Assembly: GCF_947494015.1 (NCBI RefSeq)
Contig: NZ_CANLTL010000003.1
Span: forward strand, 310,001-374,000
Source: an uncultured Cellulomonas sp.
GTDB lineage: Bacteria; Actinomycetota; Actinomycetes; Actinomycetales; Cellulomonadaceae
DNA: 64,000 nucleotides
Reading direction: 5' to 3'
A program made the translations under genes and the position numbers. The notes below the pieces were generated by a model. That model saw nothing but the letters and a program-made list of their open reading frames with translations. It was not told the origin of the DNA and searched no databases. This document shows positions 1 through 7,834 of the stretch, piece after piece. How positions within the stretch are numbered: position 1 is the stretch's first letter; every line of letters begins with the position of its first letter.

Positions 1-648
1 GACGCGGGGTTCCGCGGGCGGTTCGTCGTGCAAGAGCTCATCCCCGGCGACGACACCCAGATGCGGTCCATCACCGCGTACGTCGACAACGGCGGGATGA
101 TCACGCTGCTGTGCACCGCGCACGTGCTGCTCGAGGAGCACACCCCGTCGGGGCTGGGCAATCCTGCGGCGATGATCACCGGACGCTCGGACGAGATGCT
201 CGACCAGGCCCGGCGGTTCCTGGACGCGACCGGCTACGTCGGGTTCGCGAACTTCGACGTCAAGGTCGACCCGCGCGACGGCTCGTACCGCTTCTTCGAG
301 GTCAACCCGCGCATCGGCCGGAACAACTACTACGTCACCGCGGCGGGCGCGAATCCCATGCGGTTCCTGGTCGACGACCGCGTGCACGGCCGCACCGTCG
401 ATCCGGTCGTGGTCGACCGCGAGGTGCTGTACTCGATCCTGCCGCACCGGCTGCTGCTGCGGTACGTGCGCGAGCCCGCGCTGCGGGCCAAGGTGCAGGG
501 CCTGATCCGGGCGGGCGCCGTCGCGCACCCGCTGCGCTACGCGGCGGACGCGTCCCTGTCGCGCCGGGCGTACGTCGCCACGGCGATGCTCAACCAGGTG
601 CGCAAGTTCCGCACCCACTACCCGAGGCCGACCGACACCGGCTTCTGA
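1..648 (+). CDS. ATP-grasp carboxylate-amine ligase-like protein (5' partial)
   Basis: The reading frame is open from the first base, so the N-terminal part lies outside the window; 215 residues and the stop are present. The visible part is the C-terminal half of an ATP-grasp fold. A strand and loop around QELIPGDD is followed by a segment ending in FFEVNPRIGRNN, which has the acidic Glu and Asn that bind Mg-ATP in ATP-grasp enzymes. The family joins a carboxylate to an amine or thiol through an acyl-phosphate; the substrate cannot be read from this fragment. It converges on the next gene across a short hairpin. Confidence 0.75.
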   Translation, partial: DAGFRGRFVVQELIPGDDTQMRSITAYVDNGGMITLLCTAHVLLEEHTPSGLGNPAAMITGRSDEMLDQARRFLDATGYVGFANFDVKVDPRDGSYRFFEVNPRIGRNNYYVTAAGANPMRFLVDDRVHGRTVDPVVVDREVLYSILPHRLLLRYVREPALRAKVQGLIRAGAVAHPLRYAADASLSRRAYVATAMLNQVRKFRTHYPRPTDTGF

Positions 649-671
649 CCGCGCGCGCCGGGGCCGGCCAC

Positions 672-685
672 CTCCCGCGTGGGAG
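672..685. terminator. Hairpin between convergent genes
   Basis: CTCCC-GCGT-GGGAG is a perfect 5-bp stem with a 4-nt loop. It sits between the stop of the ATP-grasp gene and the stop of the convergent USP-like gene. No T-tract follows, as is common in very high-GC actinobacteria, so its role as a bidirectional terminator is inferred from position. Confidence 0.4.
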
Positions 686-1219
686 TCAGCCGACCTCGCT
701 GGTCCCGGCGTACAGGTGCAGGACCGGCACACGCAGCTCCTCGCGCGCCCGGGACGCCCAGTCACGGTGGAAGGTGTCCTCGACCGCGTGCGGGTAGGTC
801 ACCACGACGATCTCCCGGACGCCGCCGCGGGCCACCTCCGCCGCGAGCACCGGGATCGGGTCGTCGCCGACGACGTCGCCCTCCGCGGTCGCGCCGGCGG
901 CGGTGAGCACCTGCAGGCTGCCGGCGAGCTGCTCGGCGGCCTCCGCCCTGGCCTCAGCGGGCCGCGGCTCACGACCGAGCACCTCGTCGAGCGCCTCGCG
1001 CAGCTCACCCAGCCCGAGGTGGTCGACCACGGACACCAGCAGGTTGCGCTCGGTGTCAGCCGGGACGAGCACCCGGTAGTCGACGTCGACCTGGGTGTGC
1101 AGGGCGGTGATGTGCTGGGCGTCGGCCGGCGTCAGGGTGTCCTCGGTGAGGACGACGACGGTGCGGGCGAGCGGGTCGGCGGGGCCCGGGGCGGCCGGGC
1201 CGGACGTGGGTGCGGTCAC
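686..1219 (-). CDS. Universal stress protein-like protein, function unknown
   Basis: A soluble protein of 177 residues with alternating beta-alpha pattern. An N-terminal strand (RTVVVLTED) and a C-terminal block (EIVVVTYPH, then VPVLHLYAG) resemble the Rossmann-like fold of universal stress or adenine-nucleotide hydrolase-like proteins. No complete nucleotide-binding motif is evident, so the function is open. A GTG two codons upstream (1225) is possible. I chose the GTG at 1219 because a TAGGGT hexamer ends exactly 7 nt before it, matching the leaderless starts seen elsewhere in the window. It lies just downstream of the pyrimidine reductase-like gene on the same strand. Confidence 0.6.
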   Translation of the reverse strand: MTAPTSGPAAPGPADPLARTVVVLTEDTLTPADAQHITALHTQVDVDYRVLVPADTERNLLVSVVDHLGLGELREALDEVLGREPRPAEARAEAAEQLAGSLQVLTAAGATAEGDVVGDDPIPVLAAEVARGGVREIVVVTYPHAVEDTFHRDWASRAREELRVPVLHLYAGTSEVG

Positions 1220-1226
1220 CCGCACG

Positions 1227-1232
1227 ACCCTA
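1227..1232 (-). promoter_or_regulatory. -10 hexamer for a leaderless start
   Basis: TAGGGT on the minus strand ends 7 nt before the GTG at 1219. This spacing puts the transcription start at or next to the start codon, predicting a leaderless mRNA for the USP-like gene. Confidence 0.4.
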
Positions 1233-2054
1233 GTCGAGCGTGCGCGGCTCGACGGCCCGGGCCCCGGGCGCGGTGAGCAGCCAGCGGCCGAGCAGCACGC
1301 CGTCGCTGTGCAGCAGGTGGGCGCAGCGTGCCGTCTCCGGGGGAGCCAGCCAGTCGTCGCGGTCCACCACGCGCCGAGCGGTGCCGCCGACCAGGCACGG
1401 GGTCGTCGTCAGGCACAGGTCGTCGACGAGCCCGGCCGCCAGCAGGTCGCCGAGCAGGCGCGGGCCGCCCTCGGTCAGCACCCGCGGCAGTCCCCGTGCG
1501 GCCAGCAGGCGCAGCGCCGCCGCCAGGTCGACATCGCCCACGCCGGCCGCCAGCACACGCTCGGCGCCGACACGGCGCCGCAGCGCGTCCAGGTCGGGCC
1601 GGTCCTCCACGGTGAGCACCCACGGCGGACGGCCGGCGTCCAGGAGGTGGTCGGGGAGCGCGCCGGAGCGGGTCACCACCGCGAGCTCGAGCTCCGGGCG
1701 CTGCCCGCGGTCGGCCCGGGCGCGACGCAGGTCGTCCCGGACCGGCAGCTCGCCGTACCCCTCGGCGCGGACCGTGCCCGCACCCACCAGGACGACGTCG
1801 GCGAGCGACCGGAGCACCGCGAAGACGCGGTGGTCCGCGGGCCCGTTGATGGACCCCGACCGGCCGTCGCTGCCGGTCGCCGCGCCGTCGAGCGTCCCGA
1901 TCATGTTGGCGCGCACCCATGCCCCGGCCCCGGCCGGGGCGGGGTGCGCGTAGAGCTCGGTCAGGACCGGCTCGCCGGGCTCCACCTCGACCCGTGGCCG
2001 TGGGCTGCCGACCGGCAGCAGGACGTCGAGGACCGGACCGGGGGCAGGGTGCAC
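1230..2054 (-). CDS. Pyrimidine reductase family protein (RibD C-terminal domain)
   Basis: Predicted 274-residue NADPH-dependent reductase of the RibD C-terminal / DHFR-like superfamily. The motif MIGTLDGAATG with GSINGPADH near residues 60-80 is the substrate-pocket signature, and the downstream GAGTVRAEGYG is typical of the NADPH-binding region. Bifunctional RibD carries an N-terminal deaminase that is absent here. Stand-alone actinobacterial members are annotated as pyrimidine or dihydrofolate reductase-like, with the exact substrate unknown. The GTG start at 2054 is preceded by TAGCCT and 6 nt, as for a leaderless message. Confidence 0.8.
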   Translation of the reverse strand: MHPAPGPVLDVLLPVGSPRPRVEVEPGEPVLTELYAHPAPAGAGAWVRANMIGTLDGAATGSDGRSGSINGPADHRVFAVLRSLADVVLVGAGTVRAEGYGELPVRDDLRRARADRGQRPELELAVVTRSGALPDHLLDAGRPPWVLTVEDRPDLDALRRRVGAERVLAAGVGDVDLAAALRLLAARGLPRVLTEGGPRLLGDLLAAGLVDDLCLTTTPCLVGGTARRVVDRDDWLAPPETARCAHLLHSDGVLLGRWLLTAPGARAVEPRTLD

Positions 2055-2060
2055 GGGCCC

Positions 2061-2066
2061 AGGCTA
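2061..2066 (-). promoter_or_regulatory. -10 hexamer for a leaderless start
   Basis: TAGCCT on the minus strand lies 6 nt before the GTG of the pyrimidine reductase-like gene. It is back to back with the TAGGCT serving the divergent ZapE-like gene. Confidence 0.45.
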
Positions 2067-2106
2067 GGTGCGCAGCCCGTGCCGGGCACGGAGCCGGGCA
2101 CCTGCC

Positions 2107-2112
2107 TAGGCT
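2107..2112 (+). promoter_or_regulatory. -10 hexamer for a leaderless start
   Basis: TAGGCT is followed by 8 nt and the GTG at 2121. The spacing predicts transcription starting at the start codon of the ZapE-like gene. Confidence 0.45.
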
Positions 2113-2120
2113 GGTCGACC

Positions 2121-3176
2121 GTGACCATGCCGACCGTCCCCACCGTGCCCGGCGGGCCGACCGCTGCCAGCCTGACCGCCCGCAACCCCCGGGTACCCAC
2201 CGAGCGGCTGCTGGCCGAGCTCGTCCCGCCGCGGCACTTCGCCGACGAGTCGTTCGACACCTACCGGCCCGACCCGGCGTACCCGAGCCAGGCCCGCGCG
2301 GTCGAGCGGCTGCGCGCGGTGGCCTCGGAGGTGGGGCGCGCCGGCGCGGGCGGTGGCTGGTTCGGCCTGCGCCGCCGCGCCGCCCCGGCCGCGGTGTACC
2401 TCGACGGCGGGTTCGGCGTCGGCAAGACGCACCTGCTGACCTCCCTGGTGCGCGCGGTCGGTCCGGAGGCGAGCGCCTACGGGACGTTCGTGGAGTACAC
2501 GAACCTGGTCGGCGCGTTGGGGTTCGGTCCCACGGTGGAGGCGCTCGGCGCCCGCCGCCTGGTGGCGATCGACGAGTTCGAGCTCGACGACCCGGGCGAC
2601 ACCGTGCTGATGTCCCGGCTGCTGCGCGAGCTCGCGGACCGGGACGTGTCGCTCGCGGCGACGTCGAACACGCTGCCCGGCTCGCTCGGCGAGGGGCGCT
2701 TCGCCGCTGAGGACTTCCTGCGTGAGATCCAGGCCCTGGCCGACCGGTTCGAGGTGCTGCGGGTCGACGGCGAGGACTACCGGCACCGGGTCCCGGTCAC
2801 CGACCTCGGCGGCCTGCCCGACGACGTCGTCCGCGCGACGGCCGCTGGGCGGCCGGGGGCGACCGTCGACGGCTTCACCGAGCTGCTGGACCACCTCGCC
2901 CAGATCCACCCCAGCCGGTACGGCGCCCTGCTGGACGACGTCGCGCTGGTGGGCCTGACCGGGGTCCGCCCGGTCGAGCACCAGAGCACCGCGCTGCGGC
3001 TGGTCGTGCTCGTCGACCGGCTCTACGACCGCGACGTGCCGGTGCTGCTGGGCGGCAGCGGGGTGCAGGGGCTGTTCCCGGCGGAGATGCTCGCGGGCGG
3101 CTACCGCAAGAAGTACTACCGGGCGCTGTCCCGGCTCGGTGCCCTGGCCGAGCAGGGTCGGTCCCGGGCCGCCTGA
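2121..3176 (+). CDS. zapE: ZapE/AFG1-type AAA+ ATPase
   Basis: Predicted 351-residue P-loop ATPase of the ZapE/AFG1 family, which interacts with FtsZ and affects Z-ring stability in Proteobacteria; the actinobacterial role is less studied. The Walker A motif GGFGVGKTHL lies near residues 96-105 and a Walker B segment VAIDEFELDD near 150. The family sensor region LAATSNTLP follows, and the C-terminus has the conserved GGYRKKYYRALSRL block. Its length fits the family. The frame stays open far upstream, but the GTG at 2121 is supported by TAGGCT 8 nt before it and by the match to the family N-terminus. An ATG two codons later is an alternative. Confidence 0.85.
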   Translation: MTMPTVPTVPGGPTAASLTARNPRVPTERLLAELVPPRHFADESFDTYRPDPAYPSQARAVERLRAVASEVGRAGAGGGWFGLRRRAAPAAVYLDGGFGVGKTHLLTSLVRAVGPEASAYGTFVEYTNLVGALGFGPTVEALGARRLVAIDEFELDDPGDTVLMSRLLRELADRDVSLAATSNTLPGSLGEGRFAAEDFLREIQALADRFEVLRVDGEDYRHRVPVTDLGGLPDDVVRATAAGRPGATVDGFTELLDHLAQIHPSRYGALLDDVALVGLTGVRPVEHQSTALRLVVLVDRLYDRDVPVLLGGSGVQGLFPAEMLAGGYRKKYYRALSRLGALAEQGRSRAA

Positions 3177-3277
3177 CGCGCGACGGCGACGCCGGGACGG
3201 CCCCCGCCGCGCTGCGCGCACCGGACGGGCTCTGACGCCGGAGACCCCCGGTCGGCACGCCGGAGCCGTCCGGCGGA

Positions 3278-3283
3278 TACGCT
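3278..3283 (+). promoter_or_regulatory. -10 hexamer for a leaderless start
   Basis: TACGCT lies 8 nt before the GTG at 3292. It selects this GTG over upstream in-frame starts that would reach into the ZapE-like gene. Confidence 0.45.
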
Positions 3284-3291
3284 CGACGGTC

Positions 3292-4023
3292 GTGAGGCCG
3301 TTCCTGCTGCTGTCCACCCGTGCGGACGCCGACGCGGCTGCGGGGGAGTACGAGGCCTTCCGGCGGTTCGGTGGGCTCGCCCACGACGGGCTGCACCAGA
3401 TCAGGCTCGAGCAGGGCCCCCTGCCGGCCCTGGACCTCGCGCAGTGGTCGGGCGTGGTCGTCGGCGGCAGCCCGTTCTGCACCAGCGACCCCGAGGACGA
3501 GAAGTCCGACGTGCAGCGCCGCGTGGAGCGCGAGCTCGCCGTGCTCCTCGACGTCGTGGCCGAGCGGGACATCCCGTTCCTCGGCGCCTGCTACGGCATC
3601 GGGACCCTGGGGGTCCACCAGGGCGGCGTCGTCGACCGGACGTACGGCGAGCCGGTGGGGGCGGTGCCCGTGACGCTGACGGCGGACGGGCGTGCGGACC
3701 CGGTCTTCGGCGTGCTGCCACCGGTCTTCGACGCCTTCGTCGGCCACAAGGAGGCGCTGGCGCAGACGCCGCCGCATGCCGTCGTCCTCGCGTCGTCCCC
3801 CGGGTGCCCGGTGCAGGCGTTCCGGGTGCGGCGCAACCTGTACGCGACGCAGTTCCACCCCGAGCTCGACGTGCCCGGGATCGTCGACCGGGTGCGGATC
3901 TACTCGGGGGCGGGGTACTTCCCCGCCGACGACCTCGAACGGGTCGTCGACGCGCTGCAGACGTCGCACGTCGTGCACCCACCGCGGCTGCTCACCGCCT
4001 TCGTGCACCGGTACGCCCGCTGA
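3292..4023 (+). CDS. Class I glutamine amidotransferase domain protein
   Basis: A single-domain class I glutamine amidotransferase of 243 residues that should release ammonia from glutamine, or use the same fold for a related gamma-glutamyl hydrolysis. The nucleophile elbow LGACYG puts Cys at about residue 100, and QFHPEL supplies His189 and Glu191, so the Cys-His-Glu triad is complete. It resembles GuaA-like stand-alone GATases but has no synthetase domain, so the acceptor reaction is unknown. It is a single-gene unit converging on the sortase gene across two hairpins. Confidence 0.8.
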   Translation: MRPFLLLSTRADADAAAGEYEAFRRFGGLAHDGLHQIRLEQGPLPALDLAQWSGVVVGGSPFCTSDPEDEKSDVQRRVERELAVLLDVVAERDIPFLGACYGIGTLGVHQGGVVDRTYGEPVGAVPVTLTADGRADPVFGVLPPVFDAFVGHKEALAQTPPHAVVLASSPGCPVQAFRVRRNLYATQFHPELDVPGIVDRVRIYSGAGYFPADDLERVVDALQTSHVVHPPRLLTAFVHRYAR

Positions 4024-4028
4024 GCCCA

Positions 4029-4068
4029 CCGGCCCCTCGGCGGGGCCGGCTGTCCGGGCCCCGCCCGG
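4029..4068. terminator. Two adjacent GC-rich hairpins between convergent genes
   Basis: CCGGCCCC-TCGGC-GGGGCCGG (4029-4049) is a perfect 8-bp stem, followed by CCGGGC-CCC-GCCCGG (4054-4068), a 6-bp stem. They fill the 48-bp gap between the amidotransferase and sortase stops. This is a good candidate for a bidirectional terminator without a T-tract. Confidence 0.55.
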
Positions 4069-4071
4069 CTG

Positions 4072-4770
4072 TCAGACCTGGTGGGCGAACACCACGGTGT
4101 TGTCCACATGGCTCTGCGCCGACCGGTCGAACTCCCCACCGCAGGTGATCAGCCGCAGCTCGGGCCGACTGGTGTCGCCGTAGACCAGGTCGGTGGGGAA
4201 GGCGTTCTTCGGGAACGCCTGCACCGAGTCCACGACGAACCGGGCCGTGGAGCCGTCCTGCCGGGCCACGTCGATCATGTCCCCGGGCGCGAGCGCGCCG
4301 AGCCGGTAGAACACCGATGGCCCCTCGATGCCGTCGACGTGGCCGATGATCACGGCCGGACCGACCTGGCCAGGGACCGGCGAGCCGTCGTACCACGCGG
4401 CCTTGTCGTAGTCAGGACCTCGCTGCGGCACCTCCAGGGTGCCGTCGGGGTTGAGGCCGACGTACGTGAGATCGGAGTCGACTCCGATGGCCGGGATGGT
4501 GACCCGCACCGGCGGGGCGTGCGGGTCCGGCGCCGGTGTCGGCGTCGGCTCGGGCTGCGGGGGCTCGGGAGCGGCCCGCGTCGGCGTGGGCGAGGACGCC
4601 GCGACCGGGCGCGGGGCGACCGGGTCCGGGTCCTGGTCGACGACGCCGTAGGCGACCGCCGAGGCGCCGCCCACGACGAGGACCGTCGCGAGGGCCGTGA
4701 TGATCCTGCGCCGAGGGCGCCGGGCCCGGGGAGCGCTGCCCCCGGGCCCGGCGCCGTCGTCGTCCGTCAA
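4072..4770 (-). CDS. Class F sortase
   Basis: Membrane-anchored transpeptidase of 232 residues, predicted to attach sorting-signal proteins to peptidoglycan. The basic N-terminus RRPRRR precedes one membrane segment (about 23-44), then a Pro/Thr-rich linker (45-87) crosses the wall. The catalytic domain has His144 in VIIGHVDG, Cys210 in LITCGG and Arg216 in EFDRS, the full sortase triad in class F order. It lies 11 bp downstream of a CHRD protein with a C-terminal sorting-like signal, so the pair is probably enzyme and substrate in one operon. Confidence 0.9.
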   Translation of the reverse strand: MTDDDGAGPGGSAPRARRPRRRIITALATVLVVGGASAVAYGVVDQDPDPVAPRPVAASSPTPTRAAPEPPQPEPTPTPAPDPHAPPVRVTIPAIGVDSDLTYVGLNPDGTLEVPQRGPDYDKAAWYDGSPVPGQVGPAVIIGHVDGIEGPSVFYRLGALAPGDMIDVARQDGSTARFVVDSVQAFPKNAFPTDLVYGDTSRPELRLITCGGEFDRSAQSHVDNTVVFAHQV

Positions 4771-4781
4771 CGCGGAGATCC

Positions 4782-5639
4782 TCAGCCGCGGTCGCCGGAG
4801 AGGCGACGACGCGCGAGCACGGCGCCACCGGTCAGCAGGGCGACGGCGCCCATGCCGATCAGGCCGGCGTTCTCGATGCCGGCCGTGGAGCCCTCACCGG
4901 TCTGCACGCCGCCCCGCGGCTTGACGACCTGGCCACCGGCCGGAGCGGTCGGGGCCGGGGTCGGTGCGGGGGTCGCCGGCGTGGTCGGGGTCGGCGTCGG
5001 GGTGGGCGTCGGCTCCGGCGCCACCTCGGCGAGCACGACGCCGCACAGTGCCGGCAGCGTGGCCTCCTCGGGGACCGACGGGTCGAGCTCCGACGGCGGA
5101 CCGTCGTAGGTGCCGCTGCCGTCGGCATCGACGCCGTGCACGACCGCGACGGCCTGGCCGGACAGCAGCGCCGCGGCGACGTCCTCGGTGACCTCGATCT
5201 CCTCGCGGAGGTACTCGAAGTCCGACCCGGTCGCGAAGCGCGGGACGTCGAGGGCCGAAGCCGGCGACGTGTCACCCTCGGTGGTCAGCGACAGGACGAT
5301 GCCGCCGTAGAGCGGAACGCCCTCGGACGTCAGGATCTGCCCGTCGTCGTTGGTGTCCGCGTCCTCGGTGGGGCACGCGTGGGCGGCGTCGGCGCCGAAG
5401 TGGATGTGTGCGGCGTGGGGGCCGTCGGCGAGGTTCTCCGCGGCGAGCGCGAACGAGACCGTGGTCCCGGACACCTCGACCACGAGCGCCGCGGCGCCGT
5501 CGTCCTCACCGTTGAGCGGGACGGGCAGGAGCTCACCGGCGGCGATGCCCTCGGCCGCCACCGCGGGGCCGGCCATGGCGAGCATCGCGGCGAAGCCCAT
5601 CGCGGGGACAGCCAGGAGCTTGCGTGTCGTCGGGGTCAA
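4782..5639 (-). CDS. Secreted CHRD-domain protein with C-terminal wall-sorting signal
   Basis: Predicted 285-residue exported protein. The TTG start at 5639 gives MTPTTRKLL followed by a clear signal peptide ending near AVA-AEG (about residue 29), with a GGCGGAAG ribosome site upstream; longer starts would bury the signal peptide. A CHRD-like domain (about 35-190) contains the HAAHIHFG motif. A Pro-Thr repeat linker follows, then a sorting-like end: GGVQTGEG, a hydrophobic segment and the basic tail ARRRLSGDRG. CHRD domains are found in chordin and in bacterial surface proteins of unknown role. Anchoring by the adjacent sortase is inferred. Confidence 0.8.
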   Translation of the reverse strand: MTPTTRKLLAVPAMGFAAMLAMAGPAVAAEGIAAGELLPVPLNGEDDGAAALVVEVSGTTVSFALAAENLADGPHAAHIHFGADAAHACPTEDADTNDDGQILTSEGVPLYGGIVLSLTTEGDTSPASALDVPRFATGSDFEYLREEIEVTEDVAAALLSGQAVAVVHGVDADGSGTYDGPPSELDPSVPEEATLPALCGVVLAEVAPEPTPTPTPTPTTPATPAPTPAPTAPAGGQVVKPRGGVQTGEGSTAGIENAGLIGMGAVALLTGGAVLARRRLSGDRG

Positions 5640-5845
5640 ATTCTTCCGCCTCTCGAGTGGGCCGACGAGGAGGTTCGACGGCGCGGGTCGATGGTAGAGG
5701 GTTCGGTCACACAGCACACTCACAGGAGTTGATCAAGGGTTTCACAGGCGGAGTTGACGGCGGGTGCGGCGGAAGGTCGCGGGCACGCACCCGGAGCGCC
5801 GGGCCGGTCCCGCGATGTCGTGCCGGGCCCGACGGGACGAGCCGG

Positions 5846-6817
5846 TCAGGGTGCCGACGTCGTGCCGGCGGGCGTTCCGCCGGCGGACCGGCCCACGGGC
5901 TCCTCTCCCGCCGCTCGTGCCGGCGCCGGCGCCGGCGCCGGCGGCGCCGGCTCCCCGGCTCGGAGGCGGTCCACCGCCACGAGGTGGTGCGGCCAGTACC
6001 GGACGGCCGGCGGGAGCAACGGCACGGCGTGCCGCGTCGCCGACCGCACGACCTGCACGGCCGCCCGGTCGCGCCGTCGCCACGGCAGCCCGTACGCCTC
6101 GCGGACCGCGGCGGGCAGCAGGTCCGCGGCGAGCAGCGCGGGCAGCCGCCGCAGCGGCGGGGCGACCAGCGGCGGGTCCGGGCGCAGCACGTCGGCGGCG
6201 AGCCGGGACGCCGCGGGACCGACGGTGAGGACCTGGCGCACCTGGTCGCGGACGTACTGCTCGAGCGCGGCCCAGTCGCCCGGGACCGTCCCGGCCGGGA
6301 CGCCGAAGAGGCGCCCCGCCCGGCTCAGGTCGCGCAGGTACGCGTCGCGCTCGAGCCGGCCGACCGGCCGCGCGAAGCGGTCCGTCACGGTCACGGACGT
6401 CCAGAGCAGGGTCACGAAGACCCAGAGCGCGAGGTCGGCGTCGGTGGCCCGGTACCTCGTGCCCGCGGCGATCGGGCCGGTCGTGACCGGCAGCGTGCCC
6501 TGCACGGGCCGGTGCCGGCGCGCGACGTGCCGCGCCGCCTGGCGGACCTGGGCGGTGTCGCCGAAGGTGACGGTGAGCACGGCGTCCAGGGTTCCCTGCA
6601 GCCGGCGCAGCGGGTCCGCGGTGAAGTCGCTGTGCGCCGCGACACCGGCGGCCACCAGCGGGTGCGCCACCTGCAGCAGCAGGGCGGCGGGCCCGGCGGC
6701 GAGCAGCAGTCGCTCGCGTCCGATGCGCCAGGCCGCGGATCCGGGACCGAACAGGCCCGGATCACCGGGGTGCCCGGGGGACGGTGCCGGCGGGAAGAAG
6801 TCACTCAGCCCGGGCAC
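5846..6817 (-). CDS. Oxygenase MpaB family protein (DUF2236)
   Basis: Protein of about 323 residues matching the MpaB/Lcp-like DUF2236 family, whose characterised members include a heme latex-clearing protein and fungal MpaB. The region LLLQVAHPLVAAGVAAHS near residues 40-65 and the later block TDADLALWVFVTL are the family signatures; the His in the former is a likely cofactor ligand. The C-terminus is a low-complexity Ala-Pro tail. A GTG at 6823 is also in frame. GTG 6817 is preferred because AGGAGG ends 5 nt before it, whereas it overlaps the 6823 codon. It is a single gene. Confidence 0.75.
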   Translation of the reverse strand: MPGLSDFFPPAPSPGHPGDPGLFGPGSAAWRIGRERLLLAAGPAALLLQVAHPLVAAGVAAHSDFTADPLRRLQGTLDAVLTVTFGDTAQVRQAARHVARRHRPVQGTLPVTTGPIAAGTRYRATDADLALWVFVTLLWTSVTVTDRFARPVGRLERDAYLRDLSRAGRLFGVPAGTVPGDWAALEQYVRDQVRQVLTVGPAASRLAADVLRPDPPLVAPPLRRLPALLAADLLPAAVREAYGLPWRRRDRAAVQVVRSATRHAVPLLPPAVRYWPHHLVAVDRLRAGEPAPPAPAPAPARAAGEEPVGRSAGGTPAGTTSAP

Positions 6818-7063
6818 TGGCACCTCCTTCGCTGCTGCGTGCGCTCCCGTGGTGGCCGCGCGGGCGTCCCACGCTGGCGCGCAGGGTCCGGGCGGCGGAT
6901 GCCGTGCACCGGTCCGGCGGCCACCCTACGGCGGCCGGCGCGGCTCACGGCGCCGTGGGCCGGGGTTCATCCAGCGGGGCGGCTGGTCGATGGGCAGGCG
7001 GGCCGTGCCGCCCGAGGTCGCCGTGCCGCGGCCCCACCGTCCCACCGAGCGAGAGGTCCCCGC

Positions 7064-7648
7064 GTGCCTTCCCCCACCTCCCACGACGTCCGCGCCGCGC
7101 GGTTCGCGTCCACCCGGTTCCGTGAGGGCTACGAGCCCGCGGAGGTCGACGCACTGCTCGACCGCGTCGCGGTCAGTCTCGACGAGCTGGCCGCTGGACG
7201 CGTCGGCCCGCACACGCTCGGCGCCGACGACGTGCTCAACGCCAGGTTCGCCGCGACGAAGTTCCGCGACGGGTACGACCAGGACCAGGTGGACGACTTC
7301 CTGGACACCGTCATCCTGGCCCTGCGTGAGCACCACACCCGGCTGCGGGTCGCCCGCCGCGCCGCGGGTGCCGCCCCGCCCGACGAGTCGGGCGGGGGCT
7401 GGATCCGGACCGCGCAGCGTGGGCTCACGCCGGTACGCCTGGCACCGGGCCTGTCGACGACCGACGTCGAGGACCTGCTGGAGCGTGCGGCCACCGAGCT
7501 CGACCGGCGCGAGCGCGGCAGCACCCCGCGGATGACGGGGCGCGACCTCCGGGGCGCGACCCTGACCGCCACCTGGTGGCGACCGGGGTACGCCCGGCCG
7601 CTCGTGGACCCGCTCCTGGACGAGATCGCCGCCGCCCTCGGGGAGTGA
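7064..7648 (+). CDS. DivIVA-domain-like repeat protein
   Basis: Predicted 194-residue cytoplasmic protein built of repeated DivIVA-type N-terminal segments: F-x-x-T-R/K-F-R-x-G-Y followed by V-D-x-x-L/F-L-D at about residues 12-35 and 57-82, with weaker copies after residue 120. DivIVA/Wag31 proteins recognise curved membrane through this segment and recruit polar growth factors. The long coiled coil of true Wag31 is absent, so it is a paralogue-like protein whose role is unclear. The GTG at 7064 follows a GAGAGG ribosome site. Confidence 0.7.
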   Translation: MPSPTSHDVRAARFASTRFREGYEPAEVDALLDRVAVSLDELAAGRVGPHTLGADDVLNARFAATKFRDGYDQDQVDDFLDTVILALREHHTRLRVARRAAGAAPPDESGGGWIRTAQRGLTPVRLAPGLSTTDVEDLLERAATELDRRERGSTPRMTGRDLRGATLTATWWRPGYARPLVDPLLDEIAAALGE

Positions 7649-7720
7649 CTCGCCACCGGCCCGCGGTCGGGTCGACCGGTCCAGGCGGAGGGTGCGTCGG
7701 CGACGAAGCGTAGCCCGTAC

Positions 7721-7762
7721 CTATTGACTCTCGATAGAGACCGCGCGAGACTCGATGCATCG
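7721..7762 (+). promoter_or_regulatory. Promoter with dyad operator, shared with the DUF2975-XRE operon
   Basis: CTATTGACTCTCGATAG (7721-7737) is an interrupted dyad with one mismatched pair that contains a -35 TTGACT (7724). A 17-nt spacer leads to GAGACT (7747-7752), then CGATGCATCG, a perfect palindrome. The DUF2975 promoter at 13043-13006 repeats the dyad (16 of 17 bases), the 17-nt spacer and CTCGATGCAT (10 of 10). Here the expected transcript start is about 75 nt before the gene, which has its own AGGAG site at 7821. Confidence 0.65.
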
Positions 7763-7834
7763 GGCGTGCTCGCCACGGCGACGACCCAGCCGCGACCGCC
7801 CAGCCCCGACCGCCCAGCCGAGGAGATCGTCGTC

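Noticed and set aside
1095-2120. Very long open frame upstream of the ZapE-like start
   Set aside because: It is the antisense shadow of the pyrimidine reductase and USP-like genes; family N-terminus and the TAGGCT element support the start at 2121.
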